A stretch of DNA of 64,000 nucleotides from Clostridium cadaveris (GCF_020911725.1 NZ_CP076620.1:872501-936500), one strand, 5' to 3'; counted from the first letter of the stretch, positions 53,624 through 62,043 are shown. Program-made: numbers and translations. Notes: generated from the sequence alone by a model not told the origin.

Positions 53624-55462
53624 ATGACTAAATTTAATTTAAAAGAATGGTTTAAGAAAAGAGATAAGCTATTTTTAATAGTTGGATTTTTGATATGGCT
53701 AAAAACACTGATGTTCTTGGCACTTATCCATGGAAAAGATTCAGCAACTTTTAACATAGCAAGAATGTACTTTTCTCCGCCACCTTTTATATGTCACATA
53801 TTGTTTGTAGTTATAATAATGGCTATAGGTTTGTGCTTTAAGGGACGTGGAAGATTAGCATATTACATAATAATAAATTTATTTGTGTCAATGCTTTTAT
53901 GGGCAGATTTAGTTTATTATAGAGAATACGGTGGATTTTTGACAGTAGAATATCTTTTCCATCCAGGAAGCTTTAATCCCGGAGATGTTAATTTATTCAA
54001 GCATATACACCTTGTAGATATATTATTTTTTATAGACATAATAGTTCTTTTAGTTATAGCTATAAAATACAAAGAGTATTATAGAGGTAGATTTAAATCT
54101 TTAGGAAAGAATATTTTAACATCAGCTGTGTTGATAGTTTTATCAGTAGCATATATATATGGAGCTCATATCTATATAGATGTGAAAGATAAGACAAACG
54201 GAGATATGCTTTTCTTTAAAACAACTTGGGCACCATTCCAAACTATGTCAAATACATCACCTTTAGGATATCATGCTTTTGATATTTATAATCACTTTGT
54301 TGCAAATAAGGTAAAAGATCTTAGCAAAGATGATATGAAGGCTATAGATGAATGGTACAAGGAAAATGATGAAAATCTCCCAGATAATAAGTACAAGGGG
54401 ATTTTAAAAGGCAAAAATGTAATATTCCTTCAAGTTGAATCTTTAGAGTCATTTGTGATAAATGAAACTGTAGATGGTCAGGAAATAACTCCTAACATCA
54501 ATAAAATGCTTAATAACAGCTATTACTTTAATAATATATATGATAATGTTAATAATGGAACTAGTGCAGATGGAGATCTCATATCAAATACATCTTTGTA
54601 TCCTGTAAGACAAGGAGCTACTTATTTTAGATATGCGTTTAATAAATATAATTCTTTAGCAAATATATTAGAAAGTGAGAATTATAAAACTATATCTGTA
54701 CATCCAGAAAGATCAGGAAATTGGAATTGGAGAACAAATCATAAGAACTTTGGATTTGAAACCACTTATGATATAAATGATTATAAACTTGATGAGATAA
54801 TTGGACCGGGATTGTCAGATGGATCTTTCTTTAAGCAGACTGTAGACTTTATAAAAGATGAAAAAACTCCATTCTTTCTTCATGCGGCTACACTTACAAG
54901 TCATGGACCATTTGATATACCTGATAATAAAAAAGAACTTAATTTATCAGACAATATAAAGGATACGATACTTGGAGCTTATTTTCAAAGTATACGTTAT
55001 GTAGATAATGAGATTGGAAACCTAGTCAAGTACCTAAATGATAATAAGCTTATGAACAATACAGTGTTAGTTATATATGGAGATCATTCAGGTCCACACA
55101 AATTTTATCAAGATAAGATAGAAGCAATTAATGGAATAAAAGAGCAGTGGAAGAGTCCTGAAAAGAAAGTTCCATTTATAATATATAATCCTTCAATAAA
55201 TGGAGAAATAAGAGATGTAATAGGAGGACAGGTAGATATGATGCCTACAGTCTTATATGCATTAGGGGTGGAAAAGGATAAGTATATTAATACAGTAATG
55301 GGAAGAAATCTATTAAATACAAAAAGAAACTTTACTGTTTTAAATTTTGGAGAAATAGTTGGAAATCCTAACACAAAAGAAGAAGAACAGCATATAAAAA
55401 ATGCTATTCCTATAGCTAATAAAATTATAGAAGGAAACTATTTTAAGGTTAAAGATGAATAG
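53624..55462 (+). CDS. LTA synthase-like sulfatase membrane protein (second copy)
   Basis: A 612-residue LtaS-type protein. About five membrane segments occupy 15-190; the extracellular sulfatase domain begins near 260: NVIFLQVESLESFV with metal Glu near 277, NNGTSADGDLISNTSLYPVR with the catalytic Thr near 310, HPERSGNWNWR near 365, VIYGDHSGPHKFY near 485 and GGQVDMMPTVLYALG near 530. The overall similarity to the protein at 43.5-45.3 kb is clear by eye (shared LQVESLE, NTSL(F/Y)PVR, YGDH, GGQVD). It probably makes or primes polyglycerolphosphate. Monocistronic, between two terminators. Confidence 0.88.
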   Translation: MTKFNLKEWFKKRDKLFLIVGFLIWLKTLMFLALIHGKDSATFNIARMYFSPPPFICHILFVVIIMAIGLCFKGRGRLAYYIIINLFVSMLLWADLVYYREYGGFLTVEYLFHPGSFNPGDVNLFKHIHLVDILFFIDIIVLLVIAIKYKEYYRGRFKSLGKNILTSAVLIVLSVAYIYGAHIYIDVKDKTNGDMLFFKTTWAPFQTMSNTSPLGYHAFDIYNHFVANKVKDLSKDDMKAIDEWYKENDENLPDNKYKGILKGKNVIFLQVESLESFVINETVDGQEITPNINKMLNNSYYFNNIYDNVNNGTSADGDLISNTSLYPVRQGATYFRYAFNKYNSLANILESENYKTISVHPERSGNWNWRTNHKNFGFETTYDINDYKLDEIIGPGLSDGSFFKQTVDFIKDEKTPFFLHAATLTSHGPFDIPDNKKELNLSDNIKDTILGAYFQSIRYVDNEIGNLVKYLNDNKLMNNTVLVIYGDHSGPHKFYQDKIEAINGIKEQWKSPEKKVPFIIYNPSINGEIRDVIGGQVDMMPTVLYALGVEKDKYINTVMGRNLLNTKRNFTVLNFGEIVGNPNTKEEEQHIKNAIPIANKIIEGNYFKVKDE

Positions 55463-55470
55463 ACAATTTA

Positions 55471-55506
55471 TAAGATGATATCTTTTTAGATATCATCTTA
55501 TTTTAA
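55471..55506 (+). terminator. Terminator after the second LtaS-like gene
   Basis: TAAGATGATATCT and AGATATCATCTTA form a perfect 13-bp stem, followed by TTTTAATG. Confidence 0.88.
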
Positions 55507-55547
55507 TGTAAACATAATTCTATACCAAATATAAAGGATTATTGAAA

Positions 55548-55561
55548 AGTAAACGCTTTAA
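55548..55561 (+). promoter_or_regulatory. CcpA cre-like site upstream of the phosphofructokinase gene
   Basis: AGTAAACGCTTTAA matches 12 of 14 cre consensus positions. It lies about 37 nt upstream of the -35, a position where CcpA usually activates rather than represses. The second shared motif TTACCACATAATAAAGG lies at 55568-55584. Confidence 0.5.
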
Positions 55562-55597
55562 AACACATTACCACATAATAAAGGAACTTATAATATT

Positions 55598-55626
55598 TTT
55601 ACATATAGAGTAATTTATAATATAAT
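55598..55626 (+). promoter_or_regulatory. Promoter of the phosphofructokinase gene
   Basis: TTTACA and TATAAT are separated by 17 nt. The transcript would have a leader of about 105 nt, which contains a possible 11-codon ORF at 55681-55716 with an AGGTG site. Confidence 0.55.
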
Positions 55627-55740
55627 TATATAGTATAAAGAGTACTCTATTTTAGAAAAAGTATCACTATAGGTGAAAATATGAGTTATATATTATTAGA
55701 TGAAGCTAAAAGATAAACCGTGGAAAAGGAGATTTGATCT

Positions 55741-56940
55741 ATGAATTGTATAGTAGCTCAATCGGGAGGACCAACAGCTGTTATCAACAGTAGTCTTATG
55801 GGAGTTTTAGAAGGAGCATTAAAAAGCGGAAAGTTTGATAAAATTTTTGCTGGAATTAATGGGATTGAAGGAATATTAAAAGAAAATATAAAAGACATAT
55901 CAACTTTATCTGAAGAGAAAAGGGAGATAATAAAGCATTCTCCAGCGGCTATATTAGGATCATGTAGATTTAAATTAAAAGGAATTCAGGAAAATAAAGA
56001 GCAGTATGAAAAGCTGTTTGATATTTTTAAGAAATATGATATAGGAGTCTTTTTTTACATAGGTGGAAATGACTCAATGGACACAGTAAAAAACTTAAGT
56101 ATATATGCTAAGAAGAATAATATAGACTTTAGAGCGATAGGAGTTCCCAAAACTATAGATAATGATTTAGAGGTTATGGACCATACTCCTGGATTTGGAA
56201 GTGCAGCTAAGTTTGTAAATACATGTATAATGGAAACAGCCTTAGATGACAGTGTATACCAGGGGAAAAGTGTAATCATACTAGAAACAATGGGAAGAGA
56301 AGCAGGATGGCTTGCAGCCTCAGCAGCAGCAGCTAAACTTAATGGACAAAGGATTGTAGATCATATATATGTACCAGAAAATCCTTTTAATGATTTAAAG
56401 TTTTTAAGTACTATAAAAGAAGATTTAACAAAAAAAGATAAACTTTATATAGTTGTATCTGAAGGAATAAGATATGAAGATGGAGTTTTTGTGTCTCATT
56501 CTTCAATCAATGCAGGTCATGATACATTTGGACATGCTCAACTTGGAGGAGCTGGACAAAAACTTAGACAAATGCTTATAGATGCTGGAATAATCAAGAG
56601 AGTCAAATGTGTAGAGTTAAATATACTGCAAAGATGTGCAGCTCATGTTTCCTCATCTGTAGATGTAGAGGAAGCTTTTGAACTTGGAGTAAATGCAGTT
56701 AATTTTGCTAACCAAGGCTTAAGTGGAATTCTTCCAGGTATAATAAGAACTTGTGATAAGCCTTATACTTATGAGATAAAGCCAATAGAAATAGAAAAGG
56801 TGGCAAATCATACAAAACTTTTACCAAAACAGTGGATTGATTTAGAAAATGACTTTATAACAGAAGATATGGTAAGGTATGTAGAGCCTCTTATGGGAGG
56901 ACAACAAGCTTTCCCTATATATTTAGATAATGTAAAATAA
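55741..56940 (+). CDS. 6-phosphofructokinase, pyrophosphate-type
   Basis: Glycolytic phosphofructokinase of 399 residues. The donor site reads GGNDSMDT near 104 and PKTIDNDLEVMDHTPGFGSA near 132; Asp in GGNDS and Lys in PKTIDND are the residues associated with pyrophosphate rather than ATP as donor (ATP enzymes have GGDGS and PGTIDND). The acceptor region includes ETMGREAGWLAA near 181 and VVSEGIRYEDG near 235. It fits the longer PPi-dependent family of about 400 residues. Use of PPi makes the step reversible and saves ATP. Possible CcpA control from the upstream cre site; its terminator has been split by an insertion sequence. Confidence 0.88.
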   Translation: MNCIVAQSGGPTAVINSSLMGVLEGALKSGKFDKIFAGINGIEGILKENIKDISTLSEEKREIIKHSPAAILGSCRFKLKGIQENKEQYEKLFDIFKKYDIGVFFYIGGNDSMDTVKNLSIYAKKNNIDFRAIGVPKTIDNDLEVMDHTPGFGSAAKFVNTCIMETALDDSVYQGKSVIILETMGREAGWLAASAAAAKLNGQRIVDHIYVPENPFNDLKFLSTIKEDLTKKDKLYIVVSEGIRYEDGVFVSHSSINAGHDTFGHAQLGGAGQKLRQMLIDAGIIKRVKCVELNILQRCAAHVSSSVDVEEAFELGVNAVNFANQGLSGILPGIIRTCDKPYTYEIKPIEIEKVANHTKLLPKQWIDLENDFITEDMVRYVEPLMGGQQAFPIYLDNVK

Positions 56941-56946
56941 TTTGAC

Positions 56947-56967
56947 AAGCCATAAGGCAGAGGAATA
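56947..56967 (+). terminator. Left half of the pfk terminator, split by the IS element
   Basis: AAGCCATAAGGCAGAGGA plus the duplicated ATA. Its partner arm is at 58508-58536. On its own it cannot form the stem. Confidence 0.78.
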
Positions 56968-56992
56968 TGAACCGACCCCCAAAAGTTAGACC
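56968..56992 (+). repeat. Left inverted repeat of the IS element
   Basis: The 25-bp end begins TGAACCGACCCCCAAAAG. It matches the reverse complement of the right end except at positions 4-6 and the last base. Confidence 0.88.
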
Positions 56993-57023
56993 AAAAATCT
57001 AACGAATTGGAGGTCGATTTTTT

Positions 57024-57605
57024 ATGGCAAAATACAGTTATGAATTTAAGAAAAAGGTTGTTGATGCATATTTAAATGGTGAAGGCGGATATCCGTATCT
57101 TGCCAAGACTTATGGTATTCCTGCGTGGAGTAACATTAAGAAGTGGGTATTATCTTATTCCAAAATGGGTGATGAAGGATTAAAGCGCTCAAGAAAAAAA
57201 AATAATTATTCTTTTGAATATAAACTTCATGTGGTAGAGTTATATTTATCAAGTGAGGTTTCGTATCAGGATTTAGCTCTCCAAGAGAAAATCAACAACC
57301 CAGTACAGATATGTAAATGGGTCAATGATTTTAATATTGCAGGTGTTGATGCATTGAGACCGAAGAAGAAAGGTCGTAAGAAGTCATTGGTGTCAAATAA
57401 TAAGAAAGAAAAAGTACAGTCATCTTCAGAAATTACTCCAGTAGACACAAGTGCTGAACATGTGAGACAACTTGAAGATGAACTTTTAAAACTTAAAATT
57501 GAGAATGCCTATTTAAAAGAACTGAGGAGGCTGCGTTTAGAGAAGGAAACTCTTCTGAAAAAACAGCGAGAATCATCCACAGCCTCCGAGGAGACTTCAA
57601 ACTAA
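57024..57605 (+). CDS. IS3-family transposase OrfA
   Basis: DNA-binding subunit (193 residues) of the IS transposase. Two helix-turn-helix domains of the IS150 InsJ type are visible: about 4-50 (YSYEFKKKVVDAYLNGEGGYPYLAKTYGIP) and about 60-110 (YSFEYKLHVVELYLSSEVSYQDLALQ), followed by a basic linker and a C-terminal leucine-rich coiled coil (VRQLEDELLKLKIENAYLKELRRLRLEKE) that mediates dimerisation. The run of six A near the end (57558-57563) is a likely -1 slippage site producing an OrfAB fusion. GGAGGT precedes the ATG. Confidence 0.92.
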   Translation: MAKYSYEFKKKVVDAYLNGEGGYPYLAKTYGIPAWSNIKKWVLSYSKMGDEGLKRSRKKNNYSFEYKLHVVELYLSSEVSYQDLALQEKINNPVQICKWVNDFNIAGVDALRPKKKGRKKSLVSNNKKEKVQSSSEITPVDTSAEHVRQLEDELLKLKIENAYLKELRRLRLEKETLLKKQRESSTASEETSN

Positions 57606-58447
57606 AAGATATTCTCGCAATTGTTAGCTTTCCGAAGGCAACATATATGTACTGGCAGAAAAGATTTGATAGGGAAAATCCTGACCAGGCAATTGAGGAT
57701 AAAATCTTAGAAATACATAACACAAACAAGGATTATGGCTATCGTAGAATATATGGTGAACTTCGAAATCAGGGCTTTATTGTTAATAAAAAGAAAGTAC
57801 AGAGAATCATGCAGAAACTAAATCTCCAAGTTGCTTCCTTTACTAGAAAAAGTCGTAAATATAGTTCTTACAAAGGCAAGGTCGGAACAGTTGCGCCCAA
57901 CAGAATCAGAAGACGTTTTAATACCAATATCCCTCATCAGAAAATCACAACAGATACTACTGAGTTTAAATACTATGAGGTAGATTCTAAGGGACATATG
58001 ACGATGCACAAACTATACTTGGATCCGTTTATGGATATGTGTAACAGTGAGATTTTAAGTTACGGTATTGATAGGCGGCCTTCTGCCACCAATGTGATAA
58101 ATGCTCTAAATGAAGCCATTGAAATAACATCTGATTGCCCATATCAAAGAACATTTCATTCTGACCAAGGCTGGGCTTACCAGATGAAGTCATACTCACA
58201 TCGTCTTAAAGAAGAGCGGATTTTTCAGAGCATGTCCCGCAAGGGAAACTGTCACGATAATTCTGTAATGGAAAACTTCTTTGGACTCTTGAAACAGGAA
58301 ATATACTATGGTGTTGTTTATTACAGTTATGAGAAATTGAAATCTGAAATAGAAAGATATATAAAGTACTACAATGAACAAAGGATTAAAGAGAAACTAG
58401 GATGGATGAGTCCTGTGCAATACAGACTCAAACTCTTGGCTGCATAA
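57563..58447 (+). CDS. IS3-family transposase OrfB (integrase), read by -1 frameshift
   Basis: Catalytic part of the transposase, with an HTH_21 region (ARIIHSLRGDFKLKDILAIVSFPKATYMYW, then YGYRRIYGEL) and an rve/DDE core: first Asp in ITTDTTEFKYYE, second in FHSDQGWAYQ, Glu in NSVMENFFGLLKQE. The first ATG in frame is at 57647, but the conserved family N-terminus starts upstream of it with no start codon. This frame is -1 relative to orfA and joins it at the six-A run, so the functional protein is probably OrfAB made by frameshifting; independent initiation at 57647 would give a 266-residue form. Confidence 0.88.
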   Translation, partial: TARIIHSLRGDFKLKDILAIVSFPKATYMYWQKRFDRENPDQAIEDKILEIHNTNKDYGYRRIYGELRNQGFIVNKKKVQRIMQKLNLQVASFTRKSRKYSSYKGKVGTVAPNRIRRRFNTNIPHQKITTDTTEFKYYEVDSKGHMTMHKLYLDPFMDMCNSEILSYGIDRRPSATNVINALNEAIEITSDCPYQRTFHSDQGWAYQMKSYSHRLKEERIFQSMSRKGNCHDNSVMENFFGLLKQEIYYGVVYYSYEKLKSEIERYIKYYNEQRIKEKLGWMSPVQYRLKLLAA

Positions 58448-58482
58448 AAATAGCGAGGCAGCCGAAACTGTCTCGCTAATAA

Positions 58483-58507
58483 AGTCTAACTTTTGGGGGT
58501 CACATCA
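58483..58507 (-). repeat. Right inverted repeat of the IS element
   Basis: The reverse complement begins TGATGTGACCCCCAAAAG. Just inside it, TAGCGAGGCAG pairs with CTGTCTCGCTA (58451-58477), a stable hairpin without a U tract that may limit outward or inward transcription. Confidence 0.85.
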
Positions 58508-58536
58508 ATATTCTCTTCATTATGGCTTTTTTATTT
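58508..58536 (+). terminator. Right half of the pfk terminator
   Basis: ATA, then TTCTCTTCATTATGGCTT and a T-rich tail (TTTTATTTTTT). TTATGGCTT is the exact complement of AAGCCATAA at 56947-56955, and TTCTC pairs with GAGGA; without the IS the two halves form one hairpin with ATA at its tip. Confidence 0.78.
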
Positions 58537-58584
58537 TTTGTAAAAAGGAATTAAAAAACTTGTTTTAGATAAAATAAAAATAAG

Positions 58585-58666
58585 ATATATGAAATAAATT
58601 TATTATAAAGTAATTAAGAAAAAAAATTCAATTATAAAATATATGAAATAAATTTCGATATTTTAT
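58585..58666 (+). promoter_or_regulatory. Putative operator repeats of the deoC-deoR operon
   Basis: ATATATGAAATAAATTT occurs exactly twice, at 58585-58601 and 58639-58655, 54 bp apart (about five helical turns). The second copy lies inside an inverted repeat ATAAAATAT...ATATTTTAT (58634-58666). A TATAAT follows at about 58688. Binding by the DeoR-like regulator encoded in the operon is inferred. Confidence 0.45.
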
Positions 58667-58756
58667 GGAAGTGAATAAAAAGTATGGTATAATAAATTTG
58701 TAGAAACATTTTCATTTTTATAAATTTATAAATAATAGAAAAGGAAGGTAATGAAG

Positions 58757-59422
58757 ATGGACGTTAGAAAAATATTAGATACAGTAGATCATACTCTATT
58801 AAAACAAACTTGTACATGGGAAGAAATAAAGAAAATTTGTGATGAAGGAATGGAAAACAAAGTAGCATCAGTATGTATTCCACCATCATATGTTAAGCAA
58901 GCTAAGGAGTATGTTGGAGATAAATTAGCTATATGCACAGTAATAGGTTTTCCAAATGGATACCAAACAACAGCTGTAAAGAACTTTGAGACAAAAGATG
59001 CCTTAGAAAACGGTGCTGATGAAATAGATATGGTTATAAACCTTGGACATGTTAAAGATAAAAAATTTAACGAAATCCAAGCTGAAATAGAAGCGTTAAA
59101 AGCAACTTGTGGAGATAAAATCTTAAAAGTAATAATTGAAACTTGCTTCTTAACTGATGAAGAAAAGATAGAACTATGCAAAGTAGTAACAAACGCAAAG
59201 GCAGATTTCATAAAAACTTCAACAGGATTTGGAACAAGAGGTGCTACTCTTGAAGATATACAAACTTTTGCTAAATATGTAGGAAAAGATGTAAAAATCA
59301 AGGCTGCAGGTGGCGTTAAAAACTTAGAAACTGCAGAGCAGTTTATAGAAGCAGGAGCAAGCAGATTAGGTACTAGTTCACTTTTAAAGATAATAAACAA
59401 TCAAGAGGCAACTGGCTATTAA
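58757..59422 (+). CDS. deoC: Deoxyribose-phosphate aldolase
   Basis: Class I aldolase (221 residues) that cleaves 2-deoxyribose 5-phosphate into acetaldehyde and glyceraldehyde 3-phosphate in deoxynucleoside breakdown. Motifs: [14 protein letters not shown] near 10, [15 protein letters not shown] near 65, [14 protein letters not shown] near 90, the Schiff-base Lys in [16 protein letters not shown] near 152 and the second Lys in [14 protein letters not shown] near 183. The ATG is chosen because AGGAAGG lies 8 nt upstream; an ATG two codons earlier is only 2 nt away. It forms an operon with the regulator 33 nt downstream. Confidence 0.95.
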   Translation: MDVRKILDTVDHTLLKQTCTWEEIKKICDEGMENKVASVCIPPSYVKQAKEYVGDKLAICTVIGFPNGYQTTAVKNFETKDALENGADEIDMVINLGHVKDKKFNEIQAEIEALKATCGDKILKVIIETCFLTDEEKIELCKVVTNAKADFIKTSTGFGTRGATLEDIQTFAKYVGKDVKIKAAGGVKNLETAEQFIEAGASRLGTSSLLKIINNQEATGY

Positions 59423-59455
59423 AAAGCAGAGTTCTATTGATATAAGGTGGTAAAT

Positions 59456-60409
59456 ATGAAAAGCAATGATTTAGAACTGATTATAAGAATATGCAAAATG
59501 TATTATGAAGAGGAACTTAAACAAGAAGAAATAGCTAATGACTTAAATATCTCTAGAGCAAAAGTATCTAGAAGTATTACTAAGGCTAAGGAGCTTGGGT
59601 ATATAAGGACTGTAGTTTTAGATCCATTTTCTATAATTAAAGAAAAGGAGCTGAAATTGGCTGAAGCTTTAGGATTAAAGGACGTAAAGATAGCTATTTT
59701 AGAAGAAGGTGAAGTTCTAAAATCAGTCATAGGAGCAAAAACCGCAGAATATGTCATGAGTATTTTAAAAGATGGAGATATCATAGGAGTATCATGGGGA
59801 GTTACCATGAAAAATATGATAGATAGCATGATTTCTCGTGAAATAAAAGATCTTACAGTAGTTCAGCTTAAAGGAAGCATACCTAACGGAAAAGGAGAAG
59901 AAATATCATATTTTGTAGCAGAAAAGCTAGGAGAAAAGTTTGATGCTAAAGTAAGATATCTTCATGCACCAGTTATGGTAAGCAGCAAACTTTTAAAAGA
60001 ACAGCTTTTAAATGAACCAAGTATAAAAAGCGTTGTGGATCTAGGGAAAAAAGCTAACATTGCTGTATTTACCATTGGATATCCATCTAAAAAGTCAACT
60101 ATATCAAATTGTGGTTATATAACAGGAGAAGAGTTAGAGGATATTAGGGCAAAAGGAGCAGTAGGTGAAATTTGTTCTAGATTCTTTAACGTAGATGGTA
60201 CCATATATGATAAGAATTTAAATGATAGAAATACCAGTATAGAATTAGAGGATTTAAGAGAAAAAGAATTTTCTATAGGTATTTCTGGAGGAGATAATTG
60301 TATTCCTGCAATAATAGGAGCTATTAATGGAGGATACATAAATTGTCTTGTAGTAGATGAATACACTGCAGATAAATTACTGATGTATAATGATTCTATA
60401 AAAAAATAA
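59456..60409 (+). CDS. deoR: SorC-family sugar-binding regulator (clostridial DeoR)
   Basis: Regulator of 317 residues: an N-terminal sigma-70 region 4-like HTH (about 8-55, KMYYEEELKQEEIANDLNISRAKVSRSI) and a large C-terminal sugar-binding domain of the SorC family (GVSWGVTMKNMIDSM near 112, VQLKGSIPNGKGEEI near 135, ISGGDNCIPAIIGAINGGYIN near 280). Bacillus DeoR has the same plan and senses deoxyribose 5-phosphate, and this gene follows deoC. The ATG has AAGGTGG upstream; a GTG three codons earlier overlaps that site. A terminator follows. Confidence 0.88.
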   Translation: MKSNDLELIIRICKMYYEEELKQEEIANDLNISRAKVSRSITKAKELGYIRTVVLDPFSIIKEKELKLAEALGLKDVKIAILEEGEVLKSVIGAKTAEYVMSILKDGDIIGVSWGVTMKNMIDSMISREIKDLTVVQLKGSIPNGKGEEISYFVAEKLGEKFDAKVRYLHAPVMVSSKLLKEQLLNEPSIKSVVDLGKKANIAVFTIGYPSKKSTISNCGYITGEELEDIRAKGAVGEICSRFFNVDGTIYDKNLNDRNTSIELEDLREKEFSIGISGGDNCIPAIIGAINGGYINCLVVDEYTADKLLMYNDSIKK

Positions 60410-60425
60410 ATATATAAAAATATTT

Positions 60426-60474
60426 AAAGAATACATGAAATAAAAAATATTTCATGTATTCTTTTTTTCTGTAA
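60426..60474 (+). terminator. Terminator of the deo operon
   Basis: AAAGAATACATGAAAT and ATTTCATGTATTCTTT form a perfect 16-bp stem, followed by TTTTCTG. Confidence 0.9.
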
Positions 60475-60536
60475 TGTATTAAAGAATTATGGGGAAACAT
60501 AGTAGGGAAAAATAAAACAAAAGGAGGAAGTTTTAT

Positions 60537-62033
60537 ATGTCAGATGATGGATTGAAGGGCAAGAAGATGTCCATGATGGCTCTTATATTAATGATTTTTA
60601 CTTCCGTATTTGGATTCGCTAATATACCAAGAGGCTTCTATCTTATGGGATATGCAGCTGTTCCTTGGTATATCATTTCAGCTATATTGTTTTTTATTCC
60701 ATATGCATTTATGCAAGCTGAATACGGAGCAGCATTCAAGAATGAGAAGGGAGGAATATACTCCTGGATGGATAAATCTGTAGGTCCTAAATATGCATTT
60801 ATAGGAACATTTATGTGGTATGCATCTTATATAGTATGGATGGTTAATATATGCTCAGCTATATGGATTCCCTTTGCTAATGCTATTTCAGGAACAGACA
60901 CTACAGTAAATTGGTCCATATTTGGACTTAATTCTACACGTACTTTAGGAGTCTTAGGCATATTACTAATTATAGCTATTACATTTATAGCTACAAAGGG
61001 ATTAGAACAAATAACAAAGGTAACATCAATAGGTGGAACCGCTGTAGCACTTTTAAATATAGTTCTCTTAATAGGTGCTGTAGTTGTTCTAATTTTAAAT
61101 GGAGGAAAACTTGCAGAACCAATAGTTTCTTATGAGAGTTTTCTTTATTCACCTAATCCGGCTTACAAAACAACAATTGCAATGCTTTCATTCTCCGTTT
61201 TTGCAATATTTGCTTATGGAGGAATAGAGGCTGTTGGAGGACTTGTAGATCAGACTGAGAATCCAGAAGTAGTTTTTCCTAAGGGGCTTTCAATAGCAGC
61301 TATTATTATATCTATAGGATACTCATTAGGAGTTCTTTTAATAGGAATCTTTACTAACTGGGGACAGTCATTATCTACAAAGAATGTACACCTTGGAAAT
61401 GTAGCTTATGTGGTAATGAAAAATTTAGGTTACGCAATAGGTACAAGTGTAGGATTAAGTGAAGCTGTATCGTTAAATATAGGATTGTGGGTAGCTAGAT
61501 TTGTTGGAATTTCTATGTTCTTGGCTTTAATAGGAGCCTTTTTTACATTATCTTATTCGCCATTAAAACAACTTATAGAAGGTACACCAAAAGAACTTTG
61601 GCCAGGAAAACTTTCTGTAATAACAGATGGAATGCCTAAGAATGCTATGTGGGTACAATGCGTAATAGTTGCTGTATTCATAGCCATCGTATCCTTTGGG
61701 GGCGAAGGTGCTGCTGAATTTTTTGAAAAATTAGTTCTTATGACTAATGTTGCAATGACTCTTCCATACATGTTTTTATCAGGAGCTTTTGCAAGATTTA
61801 AAAGAATAGAGAATATAGATAGACCTTTCGTTGCATATAAGAGTCATGCTTCATCACTTGTTGCAACTGTAGTTGTAACACTAACTGTATTGTTTGCAAA
61901 TATATTTACAATAGTTGAACCAGCTACAAGAGGAGACATGAGTTCTACTATCTTTATGATAGCTGGACCATTATTTTTTACTATAGTAGCATTAGTAATG
62001 TATCAAAGATACGAAAGAAAATATTTAAAATAG
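60537..62033 (+). CDS. APC-superfamily amino-acid permease (YjeM-like)
   Basis: Amino-acid/polyamine/organocation transporter of 498 residues with about twelve membrane segments. The N-terminal MMALILMIFTSVFGFANIPRGFYLMGY and AEYGAAFKNEKGGIYSWMDKSVGPKYAFIG are family motifs, with FSVFAIFAYGGIEAVGGLVDQTENPEVVFPKG near 225 typical of the glutamate/GABA antiporter branch that includes YjeM. The substrate is unknown. AAAGGAGGAAG precedes the ATG, and it lies between two terminators. The following gene set is also an amino-acid importer. Confidence 0.85.
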   Translation: MSDDGLKGKKMSMMALILMIFTSVFGFANIPRGFYLMGYAAVPWYIISAILFFIPYAFMQAEYGAAFKNEKGGIYSWMDKSVGPKYAFIGTFMWYASYIVWMVNICSAIWIPFANAISGTDTTVNWSIFGLNSTRTLGVLGILLIIAITFIATKGLEQITKVTSIGGTAVALLNIVLLIGAVVVLILNGGKLAEPIVSYESFLYSPNPAYKTTIAMLSFSVFAIFAYGGIEAVGGLVDQTENPEVVFPKGLSIAAIIISIGYSLGVLLIGIFTNWGQSLSTKNVHLGNVAYVVMKNLGYAIGTSVGLSEAVSLNIGLWVARFVGISMFLALIGAFFTLSYSPLKQLIEGTPKELWPGKLSVITDGMPKNAMWVQCVIVAVFIAIVSFGGEGAAEFFEKLVLMTNVAMTLPYMFLSGAFARFKRIENIDRPFVAYKSHASSLVATVVVTLTVLFANIFTIVEPATRGDMSSTIFMIAGPLFFTIVALVMYQRYERKYLK

Positions 62034-62043
62034 TAGATTATAT

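Larger units (their letters stand above)
56968..58507 (+). mobile_element. IS3-family (IS150-like) insertion sequence
   Basis: A complete element of 1540 bp with 25-bp inverted repeats that differ at a few positions: left TGAACCGACCCCCAAAAGTT..., right (reverse complement) TGATGTGACCCCCAAAAGTT.... Ends follow the TG...CA rule. The target repeat is ATA on both sides (56965-56967 and 58508-58510). It carries orfA (two HTH regions) and orfB (DDE integrase core) in a -1 relation, the normal IS3 plan. Both ORFs look intact, so it may still be active. Confidence 0.92.

Noticed and set aside
55681-55716. 11-codon ORF (MSYILLDEAKR) in the pfk leader
   Set aside because: A plausible AGGTG site exists, but there is no terminator or hairpin after it to make it an attenuator.
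58789-59400. A 203-codon open frame on the minus strand opposite deoC
   Set aside because: It is antisense to an unmistakable deoC, lacks a binding site and resembles no protein; an open frame opposite AT-rich coding sequence is common here.
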